Positions 37,296 through 49,231 of a stretch of DNA of 64,000 nt are shown here, piece after piece; the first letter of the stretch is position 1; each line of letters begins with the position of its first letter. Made by a program: the position numbers and the translations under genes. Source of the DNA: Henckelia pumila (Eukaryota; Streptophyta; Magnoliopsida; Lamiales; Gesneriaceae); the NCBI RefSeq assembly GCF_033568475.1, contig NC_133123.1, positions 128,498,930 to 128,562,929 on the forward strand, in the 5' to 3' direction. The notes beneath the pieces were generated by a model. It made no database searches. It saw only the letters and a list, made by a program, of their open reading frames with translations, and had not been told where the DNA came from.

Positions 37296-38438
37296 AAATT
37301 GCTGAATTTGGTATGATTCTTTTGTTCAAATTTGTATTGGTTATCTGTATAATACATAAACTTTTGTAAAATTCATCCCTAAATCACAACTTAAGTACTC
37401 TTTTTACTACTGTAATGATCAATTCTTGTATTTGTTGAATTTGTGGAATTTTTTACAAATTGTTGATACCCCAATCTGTATTTTAAGCTAGCGTGATTGT
37501 TTTGGTATAATATTATGGTGCATTTGGATAGAGGGATTTGACAAAGTACTTGGATTTTTGCTTTAGTTGTGGGACTTCAACGGGATTTTTGCGTTAGTTG
37601 TGGGACTTCAATGCCCCAGACCCAGTGACCATATCACTTGGATTATTATGGGGGTTTTTCTTTTTCTTTTTTAAATTTTTATCACAAGGGTACTTTTGAG
37701 GAATTTGAAGAGATTCATGGGAAATTCTATGCTAATAAGGTGAAAAGCGTGAGCCACACAATAAATGAAGGACGATGATACACCGTGTGTGTTGATTAAA
37801 CCTGATAGATCATAGAATCTCCCGAGATTTAGTACTCCAACATGTGTATAAATCTGAAACACTACATTCAAAGTGGTATGAATGATTTTTTTAAAATATA
37901 TATATATATATATTGATGAAAAATTTCATAGAATTACCAAGACAAGACCATCCACCAACTTACAGCAAAACCCACAAGACAAACACAATAAGTATTTTGT
38001 CAAATCAGAGCTGCCATGCATAAGAAGATAAGATTGAACTTTTGAGAGCAACAATGACACTCACTTTTAATCATTTCATTCGTCAATTTTGTGAAATAAT
38101 TTATAAAAAAAATTATTTTTTATGTCAAAAACATTATGATAGCGTTTTTGTTAACACTATGATCACATATTTGTTAACATTACAGCCAAAGCAACACTAT
38201 GATCACATATTTTATAACATCACAACCATTACTTGTATGGTCTCACATACATAATCTACAATGATGAGACATCAATTAGTTTTAAATGGAACCAACGAAT
38301 GCACCTAAAATTACATCTAATAAAACTCGTAATACAAGTTTTGTTCTTGTACATGCCAATCAATGAATAAATCCCATCCCAAGATTAACAAAAAAAAAAA
38401 AAAAATCCAATTATGAACCCGAAAACCCGACTACATAT
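37296..38438. other. Intergenic DNA between convergent genes, no gene seen
   Basis: It holds a 31-bp tandem duplication (about 37552-37613, 'ggatttttg...gggacttcaa'), a TA run near 37898-37912 and a partial 40-bp repeat 'aacactatgatcacatat' at 38153 and 38193. It should carry the 3' ends of both flanking genes. Confidence 0.5.
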
Positions 38439-39902
38439 CTATGTTGTATTCAAATCCGAGTTCTCCCTCTCATTCATATACATATCCAATTTCTCCATAG
38501 AAGCCTTCCTACTACTCCTTGCCCTCAATAGTCCATACAAGTTCTTGATCTCCTTCATCGGATGTATTCCATTTTGACCGTCTTTCGGGACCAAGCCGGA
38601 ATCCAACGACTCCTCCGAGTCCCTACCCGAGGCCGACCCGCTCAATCGCCTCCCGACCCGGCTCGCCAAGTTACCCTGCAAAGCCGTGATAACGGTTTTC
38701 AAAGCACGGGTGGGTGAGCCTCGGTTCGAGACCATGATCTCTCCTATCTCGGCCGGGCTCAATGTCGCCCCGATTTGGAAATTTTCCTCCACTTGTGAGA
38801 ACAATTTGTGATCTTTGAGGCCTAAATGGCTGCTAGCCAAGGATTTGAAAGCAGTGAAATCGCAGAGTGGGAAGTGAATGTGAACGTCGATTCTGCCGGG
38901 CCGGAGGAAGCTGGCTTCGATGTTTTCTTTGCTGTTCATCGTGAAAATCATGACCCTTTCTTCCCCACAGGAAGAAATTATTCCATCCATGAAGTTGAGG
39001 ATCCCAGAAAGGCTCACGGCCGTCGATTTCTCGGCCAAATAACGGTCCAGATCCTCTACCACGAGCAGGGACTTGTTCGTCGTTTGCAGCAAGAGGTATT
39101 TTAGATCCGAATCGCTGGTGATTCTGTGCAGATTGATTTCGTAGATATCGTAGCCCAAGAATTTGGCCATGGCGGCGACGAAGGTGGATTTACCCGTGCC
39201 CGCTGGCCCGTAGAGGAGGTAGCTTCGCTTCCATACTTTGCCCAATCGATGGTAATGCTGCTTGGATTTCAGGAAATTATCCAAATCGGATTTGATTCTG
39301 GTTTTCAGATCCGAATCCATCACGATCGTCTCCATGGTGGCGGGATGCGTGAACGAGGTTGATCTCCACCGTCCGTTCCGGTGAAATTGGGTATCCACGT
39401 TCACGAACAGCCTCACCTCTTTCCTCTTCTGCTCGATCTCATCGAACACTTGATGAATATGCTGGAAGTAAGGGACCAAAATCCGGCGCTTATCGTTCCT
39501 CCGCATCTTCAAATCGAGCGATTTCGACCCACCTTTATCGGAATTCTCCACTTTCCAGTACACTCTGGCGCCGAGGAAGTTGTCGGTGATTGTTTGATTA
39601 TCGTCGAGAATCACACTGATTTCGGTGGATTTGGAACTGGAAAAAAGGTTGGCGAAATCGGAATCTTCAACGGCGGGGAGAGAATTCAGGTACGTGTAAA
39701 CCTTCCTGTACAGCTGATTTTCCTGCATGTTTTCGTTGAATTTGGGCACCCTGTAGAACTGGTAAGCATAGCAATTATCTTCCAAAATTCTCCATACTTT
39801 CTTCAGGCCATAGATTAAGCTTGTTTTGGACAAGAATCTGAGTCCCACACCCAGTAAAACCATCGAAATCAACAAAATTCCAAGATTTGCAAGTAACATC
39901 AT
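38439..39902 (-). CDS. AAA-ATPase, BCS1-like (Arabidopsis At2g46620 type)
   Basis: Intronless, 487 residues. An N-terminal hydrophobic segment (about 3-23, LLANLGILLISMVLLGVG) is the likely membrane anchor. An AAA-associated region follows, then one AAA+ domain: Walker A GPAGTGKS (232-239), Walker B LLVVEDLD (about 279-286), sensor 1 asparagine (N323) and RPGRID with the arginine finger (334-339). Relatives are membrane-anchored ATPases of mitochondria or ER, several being stress-induced. The substrate of this subgroup is not known to me. The start is the first of two adjacent ATGs. No damage is visible. The gene is convergent with the F-box gene. Confidence 0.92.
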   Translation of the reverse strand: MMLLANLGILLISMVLLGVGLRFLSKTSLIYGLKKVWRILEDNCYAYQFYRVPKFNENMQENQLYRKVYTYLNSLPAVEDSDFANLFSSSKSTEISVILDDNQTITDNFLGARVYWKVENSDKGGSKSLDLKMRRNDKRRILVPYFQHIHQVFDEIEQKRKEVRLFVNVDTQFHRNGRWRSTSFTHPATMETIVMDSDLKTRIKSDLDNFLKSKQHYHRLGKVWKRSYLLYGPAGTGKSTFVAAMAKFLGYDIYEINLHRITSDSDLKYLLLQTTNKSLLVVEDLDRYLAEKSTAVSLSGILNFMDGIISSCGEERVMIFTMNSKENIEASFLRPGRIDVHIHFPLCDFTAFKSLASSHLGLKDHKLFSQVEENFQIGATLSPAEIGEIMVSNRGSPTRALKTVITALQGNLASRVGRRLSGSASGRDSEESLDSGLVPKDGQNGIHPMKEIKNLYGLLRARSSRKASMEKLDMYMNERENSDLNTT

Positions 39903-40191
39903 GATTGCAGAATTTGAATGAACAAAAATGGAAGAAAAAAAAAGCCCAGATTTTGGGTTAAACCAAGAAACTGGGGAGAATCATCCGAATCCAAAATTTG
40001 ATTATGACGAGAATTGTTTCAAGATTATAAATATATAATGGAAAGAAATTAGGTTTGAAAATTCTGGAGAAATCAATATAGCCGGCAGGCAGTTGCTGTG
40101 GTATAACTGGATTGGTCAATATATGTGAAAATGCGACTGGGGCTTTGCAGCTGTTTTTATATGACTAGGTTGAGGAATTTTGTAGGATAAT
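39903..40191 (-). promoter_or_regulatory. Promoter region of the AAA-ATPase gene
   Basis: The minus strand holds an AT-rich TATATATTTATA at about 40025-40037, some 125 bases before the start codon, a reasonable TATA box. The region is capped upstream by an inverted-repeat element starting at 40192. Confidence 0.35.
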
Positions 40192-40650
40192 TAGGGGTGC
40201 AAACGAATCGAATATGTTTGTGAGTTTTACGAGTTCGTTCAATAAATATTTGATTCGTATTCGAGCTTATCGAATTCGAGCCGAATTCGAACATGTTCGA
40301 ACTTTTTTTCGAGCCGAGCTCGAGCCGAAATTACTCTGTTCGATCGTTCGCGAATAGTTCGCGAACCTTAATATTTAGTTAATATAATATAATTATATAA
40401 TAAATATATATACATTTCGAACTTTTTCGAACTTTTCGAGCTTTTCGAACCATAATATCCGAATAGTTCACGAATAGGTTCAAATATTTCGAACCGAACT
40501 CGAACTTAATTTCGAGCCGAGCTCGAGCCAAAATATTTGAAATTATCGAACTTCGAATCGAGCTCGAACTCGAATATACTCTTATCGAGCCGAATTCGAG
40601 CCTTAAAATTTTATCATTATTCGGTTCGATTCGGTTCGTTTGTACCCCTA
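40192..40650. mobile_element. hAT-like non-autonomous element
   Basis: The inverted ends are TAGGGGTGCAAACGAATCGAA and its near-complement ending GTTTGTACCCCTA. The body is made of TCGAGC/GCTCGA and TTCGAAC/GTTCGAA words. No clear 8-bp duplication was seen (flanks AGGATAAT and GATACAAC). It has the same general design as the element at 49232-49752. Confidence 0.65.
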
Positions 40651-42125
40651 GATACAACCAGTCCATTTCTACCAAAAAAAAAATAAAATTAAACGATTTT
40701 ACGAATCAATTTTGTGATATCAATATCTTATTTTTATATTTTTAAAATTTTAAATATAAACATAATTGATTCATTAAAAAACAAAAATTCGTGTGATCGT
40801 TTCAAAAAAAAAACTACCCTTATATCTTTTGTCCATTTATACCACCTCACTCCCCAAACAAATCATCCAATGATGGTAAAAAAAAAAAAATCACTAATAT
40901 CTTTTCACGTTTTTTAATGCATTGCATCACGTGAACAAATTAACAAAACTTCTCTTTTAGTCATTAGATTAAATGTTAGGTCACTGCTCATATGTCAGAA
41001 TTGAACTATAACATTCTTTTCGGTTCAATTTTGGGTATCGTTTGGCTTGTGAAGGTATCGCTTGACTCTTTAGATGAGATAATGAAATGAAAGATAAGGA
41101 TAACTTTTTAAAAAAAAAAATCATTTACAATAAAACTTGAGTGTAATACGAGATAATGAGATTAAGATATTGACAAGTAAATGAATATGGGATTTGGTCG
41201 ATTAGTAGATAAGTGTGAATAATTTATGGTGATAGATATTTATCTTAATTTTTTTAAAAAAATAATAAGAATATTTTTGTTCATCCATTTAAAATCTTGT
41301 AATGGGTCGATAATACGAAGTACTATCGAACATTTGTCAACTTAATTTAACTCCCTTAAATGGAAGTTTTGGCTCGATCCAAGGGCACGAACATTAAACG
41401 ATAAAAACTATGGGGACAACATAAGCCATTTTTGGCTGGGTTAGATGAAAAGCTTAATCAAGTGTCACCATGTTGTGTTAAGTGGAAACAAAATGAGTAC
41501 TCATGACATCCCACGGTACTTTTACACAAAAAGTTAATTCATGGCTTCAATTTTTCTGCCTCGTGAAGAAAATTAAGATGATATGATATATATGGGCAAT
41601 TAATGAGCAATTGTATCATGATGATTCTTGTCTACAAATGGCACCCACATGGGTCTCACAAATATTATTCTAAGATTATGGTTTCTGTATATTCCAAGTT
41701 ATTGATTGATAAATAGTTTATATATTTGGAGGAATTGGAAAATTTTATAAAATAAGATATCCAATATCACTTTATACTTTATAGTGTATCATTAGTATTT
41801 AATTGTTCACTTTCCTTGACGTTTTGCTATCAAGGGTCGGGACCGTTGCTTAAATTTTGTTCTTACTTTTTATCAATGATGATGCATGAAATGACGCAAT
41901 CTTACGTGATCAAATACCGGGAAAATCCATATCGGTCGTAAATAAAATGTCTTTATGCTAAATCCAACGGTCGAGTGCATTTGGATTCATGAATCCACAC
42001 GAATTCATTTATGCCAGGAAATAATCATCATTTAATTATCAAATATAGAAAAGACTTTTGTGAATAATTTATAATTGTTTTACATGAATTTCTCATAATC
42101 ATTTCATAAATAATTTAGTGATAGA
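40651..42125. other. Intergenic DNA, no gene seen
   Basis: AT-rich with short poly(A) runs. No domain-bearing frame on either strand. Confidence 0.55.
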
Positions 42126-42130
42126 AGACC

Positions 42131-43134
42131 TGTTAGTAGGTTGTATTCTGAATTCTGAAAACTTCAATGTCGGAAGCAATCAACAGCAATGAAAATGATC
42201 AACACAGTCGAGGCGAAAGAAACTCTCTATTCGCAAGACGAAATTGCCTGTTCCAAGTGCTAAACGTTAGCGGCAATCGTCTCTAAGATACAACGACTTT
42301 CGATCGTGATATAGCAGCACTGCAAATATCACGAACTTCAACGAACGAAAATATGCTTTAATTTTTCTTTTGAGAAAGTGAGGGAGAGATTTTGAGAAAT
42401 CTGAAATCTGAAATCTACGTTATCAGATGTTTCTGTGTTTGTTTTCTGTGTTATAACCACCATATATATAGTCTTATACACGAAACAACACGTCTGAAGG
42501 CGTAAGGATGCAACCCATGACAGAAAAATGCCAGAAACAGTTGTGACTGTTCATTCTGCAGAAGGTGCGCTCGGGCGGTAATTTTCTACCGCGCGAGCGC
42601 CCAACTTTAAGCCAACACATTGCCTCGCCATTTTGGTACCGCGCCCGCGCGGCAATTTTTTACCGCTCGGGCGCAAGCCGTTTTGAACTCACTGTCTCGC
42701 ATGTGCGGTGCTGCGCCCGCGCGGTAATATTTTACCGCTCGGGCCTACTCCATAAAATAATAAAATATTATTTTAAATAAATTTTATTCAAAAAGAATAA
42801 TCAGATCAGAAGACCAGACCTCACCACGCCGAGCCGAGCCGGCCGCGCGCGTGTGTGTTTGTTGCATCGACTAGCGTCTTGCCCCTTTACAAAACATCCG
42901 GTGCCCTAAGGGCCCAATCCCATAGTCCAATGTTGGACTAATTAAGGTGAACAACAAATTGGAGTTGTTCCAATGTGGGACTACCATTTCCCCATTTCCT
43001 TCCAATTTATTTCACCAAAATTTTGAATTTTGTAATACTTTGGACAAGGCTTTTACAAACAATTTGGGTTAATCAATTCAAACCCTTTCAAGCCCATTTC
43101 AATTGTAATTCATTCAATAATACAATTTCCAACA
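42131..43134 (-). repeat. 3' LTR of the copia element
   Basis: 1004 bp, minus strand TGTTGG...CTAACA. It contains three GC-rich imperfect hairpins (about 42565-42745), a TATA-like CTATATATATGG on the minus strand (about 42463-42475), a stem-loop at 42305-42333 and the segment 42231-42245 that is complementary to the leader. Confidence 0.93.
42565..42745. repeat. GC-rich hairpin triplet in copia LTR
   Basis: Three spaced units of the form GCGCtCGGGCGGTAA-TTTT-TTACCGC-cgagCGC at about 42565-42600, 42635-42674 and 42710-42745. Each is an inverted repeat around an AT core. All lie upstream (minus strand) of the TATA-like box. The other LTR repeats them at about 48045-48225. Confidence 0.75.
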
Positions 43135-43143
43135 ATCCCCCAC
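43135..43143 (-). other. Polypurine tract of the copia element
   Basis: The minus strand reads GTGGGGGAT and abuts the LTR start TGTTGG. Confidence 0.85.
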
Positions 43144-43671
43144 ATGAATGAATTTCACGTATAATAACATTCTCACTAGAAAATCATTTTGAGTTATTGT
43201 TACATCAGGATAGGTAGCTTGTGGCTTTGAACCTACCGTAGTAAAATACTATCGGATTTACTAGTTACATAGTAACGCGATGTTTTGAACTAGTCAACCG
43301 TTTATATAAACCAAGACAATAGTACTTACATAACAATACTCTTACATATTTTGTTCTCACGTTGTGTCCATTTTGGCCCTGGACCATATCTTAGATTCAT
43401 AAGTGTTGCAATCAAAGCAGCCAATACTTTGCACTTATATAGGTGATCTCCTATCAAGAGTATCCTGCATTACTCCACCTTATAGGTATAGGAATCATTA
43501 AAAGAAAAACTTAACCTCATCACATTTTGCAGGTTATGTCAACTTGGATGTTCCAGGAATGAGTAAGTAATTTTTCCAAGTACTCAAACTAATATTTATA
43601 ACTTAGTTGTCCCATTGAACCAAGGTTTTGGGATCTCCAATTCTCAAGGTTGGGTTACCGCTATAAATATT

Positions 43672-46600
43672 TTATTTTGTGGATTTTAAACCCATTCCTC
43701 CAAGTAGTTTGTACATTTGATCTCTATTTATACTTTTTGTAAGCGGATCCGCAAGGTTTTCCTTTGACTTCACATAGTCAACCGAAATAACCCCATTCGA
43801 GATCAATTGTCTTATGGTATTATGTCTCCGACGAATATGTCGAGATTTACCATTGTACATACTACTTTGTGCTCTTCCCATTGCTGATTGACTGTCACAA
43901 TGAATCGTAATGGAAGACACCGGTTTATTCCAACATGGAATATCTTCGAGAAAGTTTCGAAGCCACTCGGCTTCTTCTCCAGCTTTATCTAGAGCAATAA
44001 ACTCGGACTCTATAGTCGACCGAGCTATACAAGTTTGTTTAGAGGATCTCCATGACACCGCTCCTCCACCGATAGTGAACACATATCCACTCGTAGACTT
44101 GGAGTCTTTTGTGTCAGAAATCCAATTTGCATCACAATATCCTTCTAGGACCGCAGGATATTTTGTATACACGAGTCCATAACTCAAAGTGTATTTCAAA
44201 TATCCAAGCACTCTCATTAGTGCTTTCCAATGATCCTTACTTGGATTACTTGTGAATCGACTTAGCTTATTTACGGTATATGCAAGATCAGGACGGGTAC
44301 AGTTAGTTAAATACATCAAACTTCCTATCACCCTTGCATATTCCACTTGTGAAACAGGTTCTCCTCTATTTTTGGCTAAATGTGTATCCAATTCCATAGG
44401 TGTTCTAGCCGTAGGATGATTTGTGGCATTAAATCGTTCAAGAACCTTTTCTACATAATGAGTTTGGGATAACATAATTCCAGCAGGAAGTCTAGAAACT
44501 TTAATCCCTAGAATTATATCACACAATCCCAAATCCTTCATATCAAAATGTTGTCTCAACATTTTCTTGGTTTTCACAATCAATTCATGGTTGCTACCCA
44601 TGATTAACATGTCATCTACATAAAGACAAACAATTACATATGCATTTGTAGTACCTTTAATGTAGACACATTTATCACATTCATTTATTATGAAACCATT
44701 TGACAACATTGCAGTGTCAAACTTTTGATGCCACTGTTTAGGTGCTTGTTTAAGTCCATACAATGACTTGACAAGTTTACACACCTTTTGTTCTTTCCCG
44801 GGTACAACAAACCTTTCTGGTTGTTTTATATATATTTCTTCATCCAATTCTCCGTTCAAAAACGCAGTTTTAACATCCATTTGATGAATCTCAAGATCAT
44901 GCAATGCTGCAATAGCTATGAGAACACGAATGGATGTTATTCTAGAAACCGGAGAGTAGGTATCGAAGAAATCATATCCCTCTTTTTGTCTAAAACCTTG
45001 AACCACGAGTCGAGCTTTATATTTATCTATAGATCCATCTTTTTTGTATTTCCTTTTAAGAATCCACTTGGATCCTAAAGGTTTACATCCCGGAGGGAGA
45101 TCAACCAACTCCCATGTATGATTATGCATTATGGAATCTATTTCATTTTGTATGGCTTCCTTTCAAAAAGGAGCCTCAGGATTTGATAAAGCCTCTTGAA
45201 GAGTTCTTGGTTCATTATCTAACATGTATGTTAGAAAATCAGGACCAAACGATTTTTCAACTCTTGCACGCTTGCTGCGTCGTGGTTCCACGTTGTTTTG
45301 TGAAGTTTCAATTGTGTTTTCATGAGTTCGCTTGTTCGAACTTATTTCTTTCTTGTCTTTACATGGAAAGATATTTTCAAAGAATACAACATTCCTTGAC
45401 TCCATAATTGTGCCTTCATGTATATCAGGATTCGTTGACTTATGCACTAAGAATCGGTATGCACTACTATTGTATGCATAACCAATAAATATGCAGTCAA
45501 CCATTTTAGACCCAATTTTTATTTTTTTTGGCTTAGGTACTTCTACTTTCGCCAAACACCCCCACACTTTGAGGTATTGGTAAGAAGGTTTACGACCTTT
45601 CCACTGTTCATATGGTGTTTCGTCTTTTCCTTTGATTGGAATCCGGTTTAGAATGTGTGTTGCTGAGAGAATCGCTTCACCCCACATATTTTGAGGTAAG
45701 CCAGAATTTATTAGCAACGCGTTCATCATTTCCTTTAATGTTCGATTTTTGCGTTCTGCAACGCCATTGGATTGAGGTGAGTAAGGGGCCGTCGTTTGAT
45801 GAATGATGCCCGAAGTTGAGCAAAATTCTTCAAAAGGAGCCACATACTCTCCACCTCGATCACTTCGAATCATTTTAATTTTTGAACTTCGTTGATTTTC
45901 AATCTCAGTTTTATATTTCTTGAAAGCGTCGATCGCTTCATCTTTGCTTTTCAATAAATATACATAACAAAATCTGGTGCAATCATCAATGAATGTTATA
46001 AAGTACTTATTTCCACCTCGTGTTTGTACCATTTTTAAATCACATACATCAGTATGTATTAATTCAAGTGGCGTAGTACTTCTCGTGACATTATGAAATG
46101 GAGCTTTAACCATTTTCGCTTCAACACATATCTCACACTTGTTTTGTGGATTTCTTTTAAACATAGGTATTACATTTAAATTTGCAAGTCTTTGCAACGT
46201 GTTGAAGTTAACATGTCCTAATCGTTCATGCCATATATCATAACTTTCAGTCAATTAAGCAGAACCAATAACTTTATTCTTCGCCTCAAGGCGGGAAACA
46301 TTCATTACATTTAACTTAAAGAGACCACTATCTTGGTACCCTTTCCCAACAAATACACCAGATTTAGTTAACACAAATTTATCAGATTCAAATACCATTC
46401 TAAATCCAGTCTTGCTCAAGAGTGAACCAGAAACTAAGTTCTTCCGAATGTCTGGCACATGCAGCACATTTTTGAGCGTCACCTCTTTGCCAGAGGTCAT
46501 CTTCAACACCACATTTCCCACTCCCACAACTTCAGACGTTGCGGAGTTTCCCATGAACAACTTTTGATCCCCAACGATGGCATAGGTGGAATACATGTCT

Positions 46601-47577
46601 TTCTCGGCACACACGTGACTCGTAGAGCCGGTATCGATCCACCATCCTCTTGGATCATCCACCATGTTGGTCTCACATATAACAGCACTAAGATCAATAT
46701 CAGAAAGTGCTAAAGGTACATACCTTTCTTGAACCATGTTCACTTGCCTTGGTTTTTTATTTTTGTTATTTTTCTTTGGAAGTTGGCAGTCCCTTGCCAT
46801 ATGATTCGGTTTGCCACAGTTGTAGCAACTTCCTTGGAATTTCTTCGCTTTTCCCTTTTGCTTTTCATCATGGGGGCGCTTCCTCTTTTGACTGGTACTA
46901 GACTCCGCCAGATTTGCTTTGGCCTCGGTTTCCATCAGCTTTTTATGTGACTTGGCCTCGGTATTTCTGTTGTCCTCCTCGATGCGAAGCCTCACAATGA
47001 GATCTTCAAGTTTCAACTCCTTACGTTTGTGCTTAAGGTAGTTTTTGAAGTCTTTCCACAGTGGAGACAATTTCTCAATGATAGACGCGACTTGGAATGG
47101 TTCATTGATTTCCATTCCTTCGGCCAATAAGTCATGCAAGATGATTTGTATCTCTTGCATTTGACTCATTACAGTTTTTGAGTCTACCATCTTGAAGTCC
47201 AGAAATTTGCCAACTACAAACTTCTTTATGTCGGCATCTTCAGTTTTGTACTTCTTTTCCAAAGAATCTCATAATTTCTTGGCCGTCTTCACAGAGGAGT
47301 AGACACTATAGAGAGTGTCGTCGAGGCCATTCAGAATATAATTCATGCAGAGAAAATCGCTGTGGTTCCATGCATCTATTGTTGTCCTTATTTGTGTGTC
47401 AGAATCGCCTTCAACGACGACGGGGGGATCCTCCTTGAGAAATCTAGACAGATTAAGGGTGGTCAGATAGAACAGCATCTTCTGCTGCCAACGTTTGAAG
47501 TTGGCACCAGAAAACTTTGGCGGCTTTTCTCCATGAGCGGGGACGGAAGCGAGCGGAGTGAATGAAACGGTAGACAT
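43672..47577 (-). pseudogene. Copia gag-pol polyprotein with three in-frame stops
   Basis: A single frame of 1302 codons read from MSTVSFTPLAS. Gag comes first with the zinc knuckle [14 protein letters not shown]. Protease follows ([12 protein letters not shown]), then integrase (HERLGHVN...CEIC zinc part; [14 protein letters not shown] and the [13 protein letters not shown] region), RT (YVDDMLIMG) and RNase H ([21 protein letters not shown]). Stops: TGA at 47269-47271, TAA at 46255-46257, TGA at 45163-45165. Both TGA codons stand where the family has tryptophan, fitting G-to-A change of TGG. No frameshift was seen. The element is defective but nearly intact and could be mobilised by a relative. 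Confidence 0.93.
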
Positions 47578-47601
47578 CTTCAGAATCCGGGAAATACAAA
47601 G

Positions 47602-47617
47602 AATTTCGTCTTGCGAT
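47602..47617 (-). other. Unusual primer-binding position, self-complementary to the LTR
   Basis: Directly after the 5' LTR the minus strand reads A-TCGCAAGACGAAATT, with no tRNA-Met site. These 15 bases are the exact reverse complement of 15 bases inside the 3' LTR (42231-42245) and of 14 in the 5' LTR (47719-47732). Such a match at this position recalls Tf1-type self-priming. The mechanism is inferred only. Confidence 0.6.
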
Positions 47618-48614
47618 TGTTAGTAGGTTGTATTCTGAATTCTGAAAACTTCAATGTCGGAAGCAATCAACAGCAACGAAAATGATCAACACAGTCGAGG
47701 CGAGAGAAACTCTCTATCCGCAAGACGAAATTGCCCGTTTCAAGTGCTAAACGTTAGCGGCAATCGTCTCTAAGATACAACGACTTTCGATCGTGATATA
47801 GCAGCACTGCAAATATCACGAACTTCAACGAACGAAAATATGCTTTAACTTTTCTTTTGAGAAAGTAAGGGAGAGATTTTGAGAAATCTGAAATCTACGT
47901 TATCAGATGTTTCTGTGTTTGTTTTCTGTGTTATAACCACCATACATATAGTCTTATACACGAAACAACACGTCTGAAGGCGTAAGGATGCAACCCATGA
48001 CAGAAAAATGCCAGAAACAGTCGTGACTGTTCATTCTGCAGAAGGTGCGCTCGGGCGGTAATTTTCTACCGCGCGAGCGCCCAACTTTAAGCCAACACAT
48101 TGCCTCGCCATTTTGGTACCGCGCCCGCGCGGCAATTTTTTACCGCTCGGGCGCAAGCCGTTTTGAACTCACTATCTCGCATGTGCGATGCTGCGCCCGC
48201 GCGGTAATATTTTACCGCTCGGGCCTACTCCATAAAATAATAAAATATTATTTTAAATAAATTTTATTCAAAAAGAATAATCAGATCAGAAGACCAGACC
48301 TCACCACGCCGAGCCGAGCCGGCCGCGCGCGTGTGTGTTTGTTGCATCGACTAGCGTCTTGCCCCTTTACAAAACATCCGGTGCCCTAAGGGCCCAATCC
48401 CATAGTCCAATGTTGGACTAATTAAGGTGAACAACAAATTAGAGTTGTTCCAATGTGGGACTACCATTTCCCCATTTCCCTCCAATTTATTTCACCAAAA
48501 TTTTGAATTTTGTAATACTTTGGACAAGGCTTTTACAAACAATTTGGGTTAATCAATTCAAACCCTTTCAAGCCCATTTTAATTGTAATTCATTTAATAA
48601 TACAATTTCCAACA
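47618..48614 (-). repeat. 5' LTR of the copia element
   Basis: 997 bp, near-identical to 42131-43134. Its TATA-like box differs by one base (CTATATGTATGG on the minus strand). The stem-loop CGTGATAT...ATATCACG is at 47792-47820, and the segment complementary to the leader is at 47719-47732. Confidence 0.93.
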
Positions 48615-48619
48615 AGACC

Positions 48620-49223
48620 AGACACGGATTTGATAATGCATAATTATAATAATGGGATGATGGTCAAATAACCCCTTACATGTAAGCAACGGTGAAGAAA
48701 AACTTGCACTCGGAGAACGGTTTTTGCAACTATTGATGTCTCCAAAGGGTTAATTGGATTATGGATAAAACTGATATTTAATATTACATGTTTTTATTTC
48801 CTAAATCTAGAGTATATCTTTTCATTTGGTGTAATTTCAGTCATTTAATATTACATGATATCAATTTTCATTAGGCTAATATCCTCATGCATGCTATAAG
48901 TGTTTGAAATACTTATTATTTTCAAATTAATGATTTTTTTTTTCTTTCATTTTTTGTACTAGCAGAACTATCTAAATATTTTAAAATATAAATAAACATA
49001 TGATTGGATTTAACATATACATAAAAATAAGATGTACTTCTCTAAAATTAATTAAGATTTCACCAAATTGATTACAAACTAGTTAATAAATGAAATATTT
49101 TTAATTAAATAATAAGATGTAAATGGTACATATAATTTAATGATGTTGAGAAATGTGGAGAATTACTTCTCTTGGATGAGTTTGATGATAGACTAACTCT
49201 AATAATAATTTGTTTTGTTCTAC
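48620..49223. other. Intergenic DNA, no gene seen
   Basis: AT-rich, without recognisable domains. Confidence 0.5.
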
Positions 49224-49231
49224 ATCGGTGG

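Larger units (their letters stand above)
42131..48614 (-). mobile_element. Complete Ty1/copia retrotransposon
   Basis: 6484 bp on the minus strand: 5' LTR 47618-48614, a 40-bp leader, polyprotein 47577-43672, 3' region with polypurine tract, 3' LTR 42131-43134. The target duplication AGACC is at 42126-42130 and 48615-48619. Domain order is gag, protease, integrase, RT, RNase H, which defines copia. About 15 substitutions separate the two LTRs by eye, all transitions, plus a 7-bp indel. The insertion is recent. Three stops break the coding frame. Confidence 0.95.

Noticed and set aside
39381-39818. 145-codon plus-strand frame opposite the AAA-ATPase
   Set aside because: It is a shadow of a real GC-richer gene on the minus strand, without its own domain.
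42565-42780. 71-codon frame repeated in both copia LTRs (also 48045-48260)
   Set aside because: It lies over the GC hairpins in U3 and is identical only because the LTRs are near-identical.
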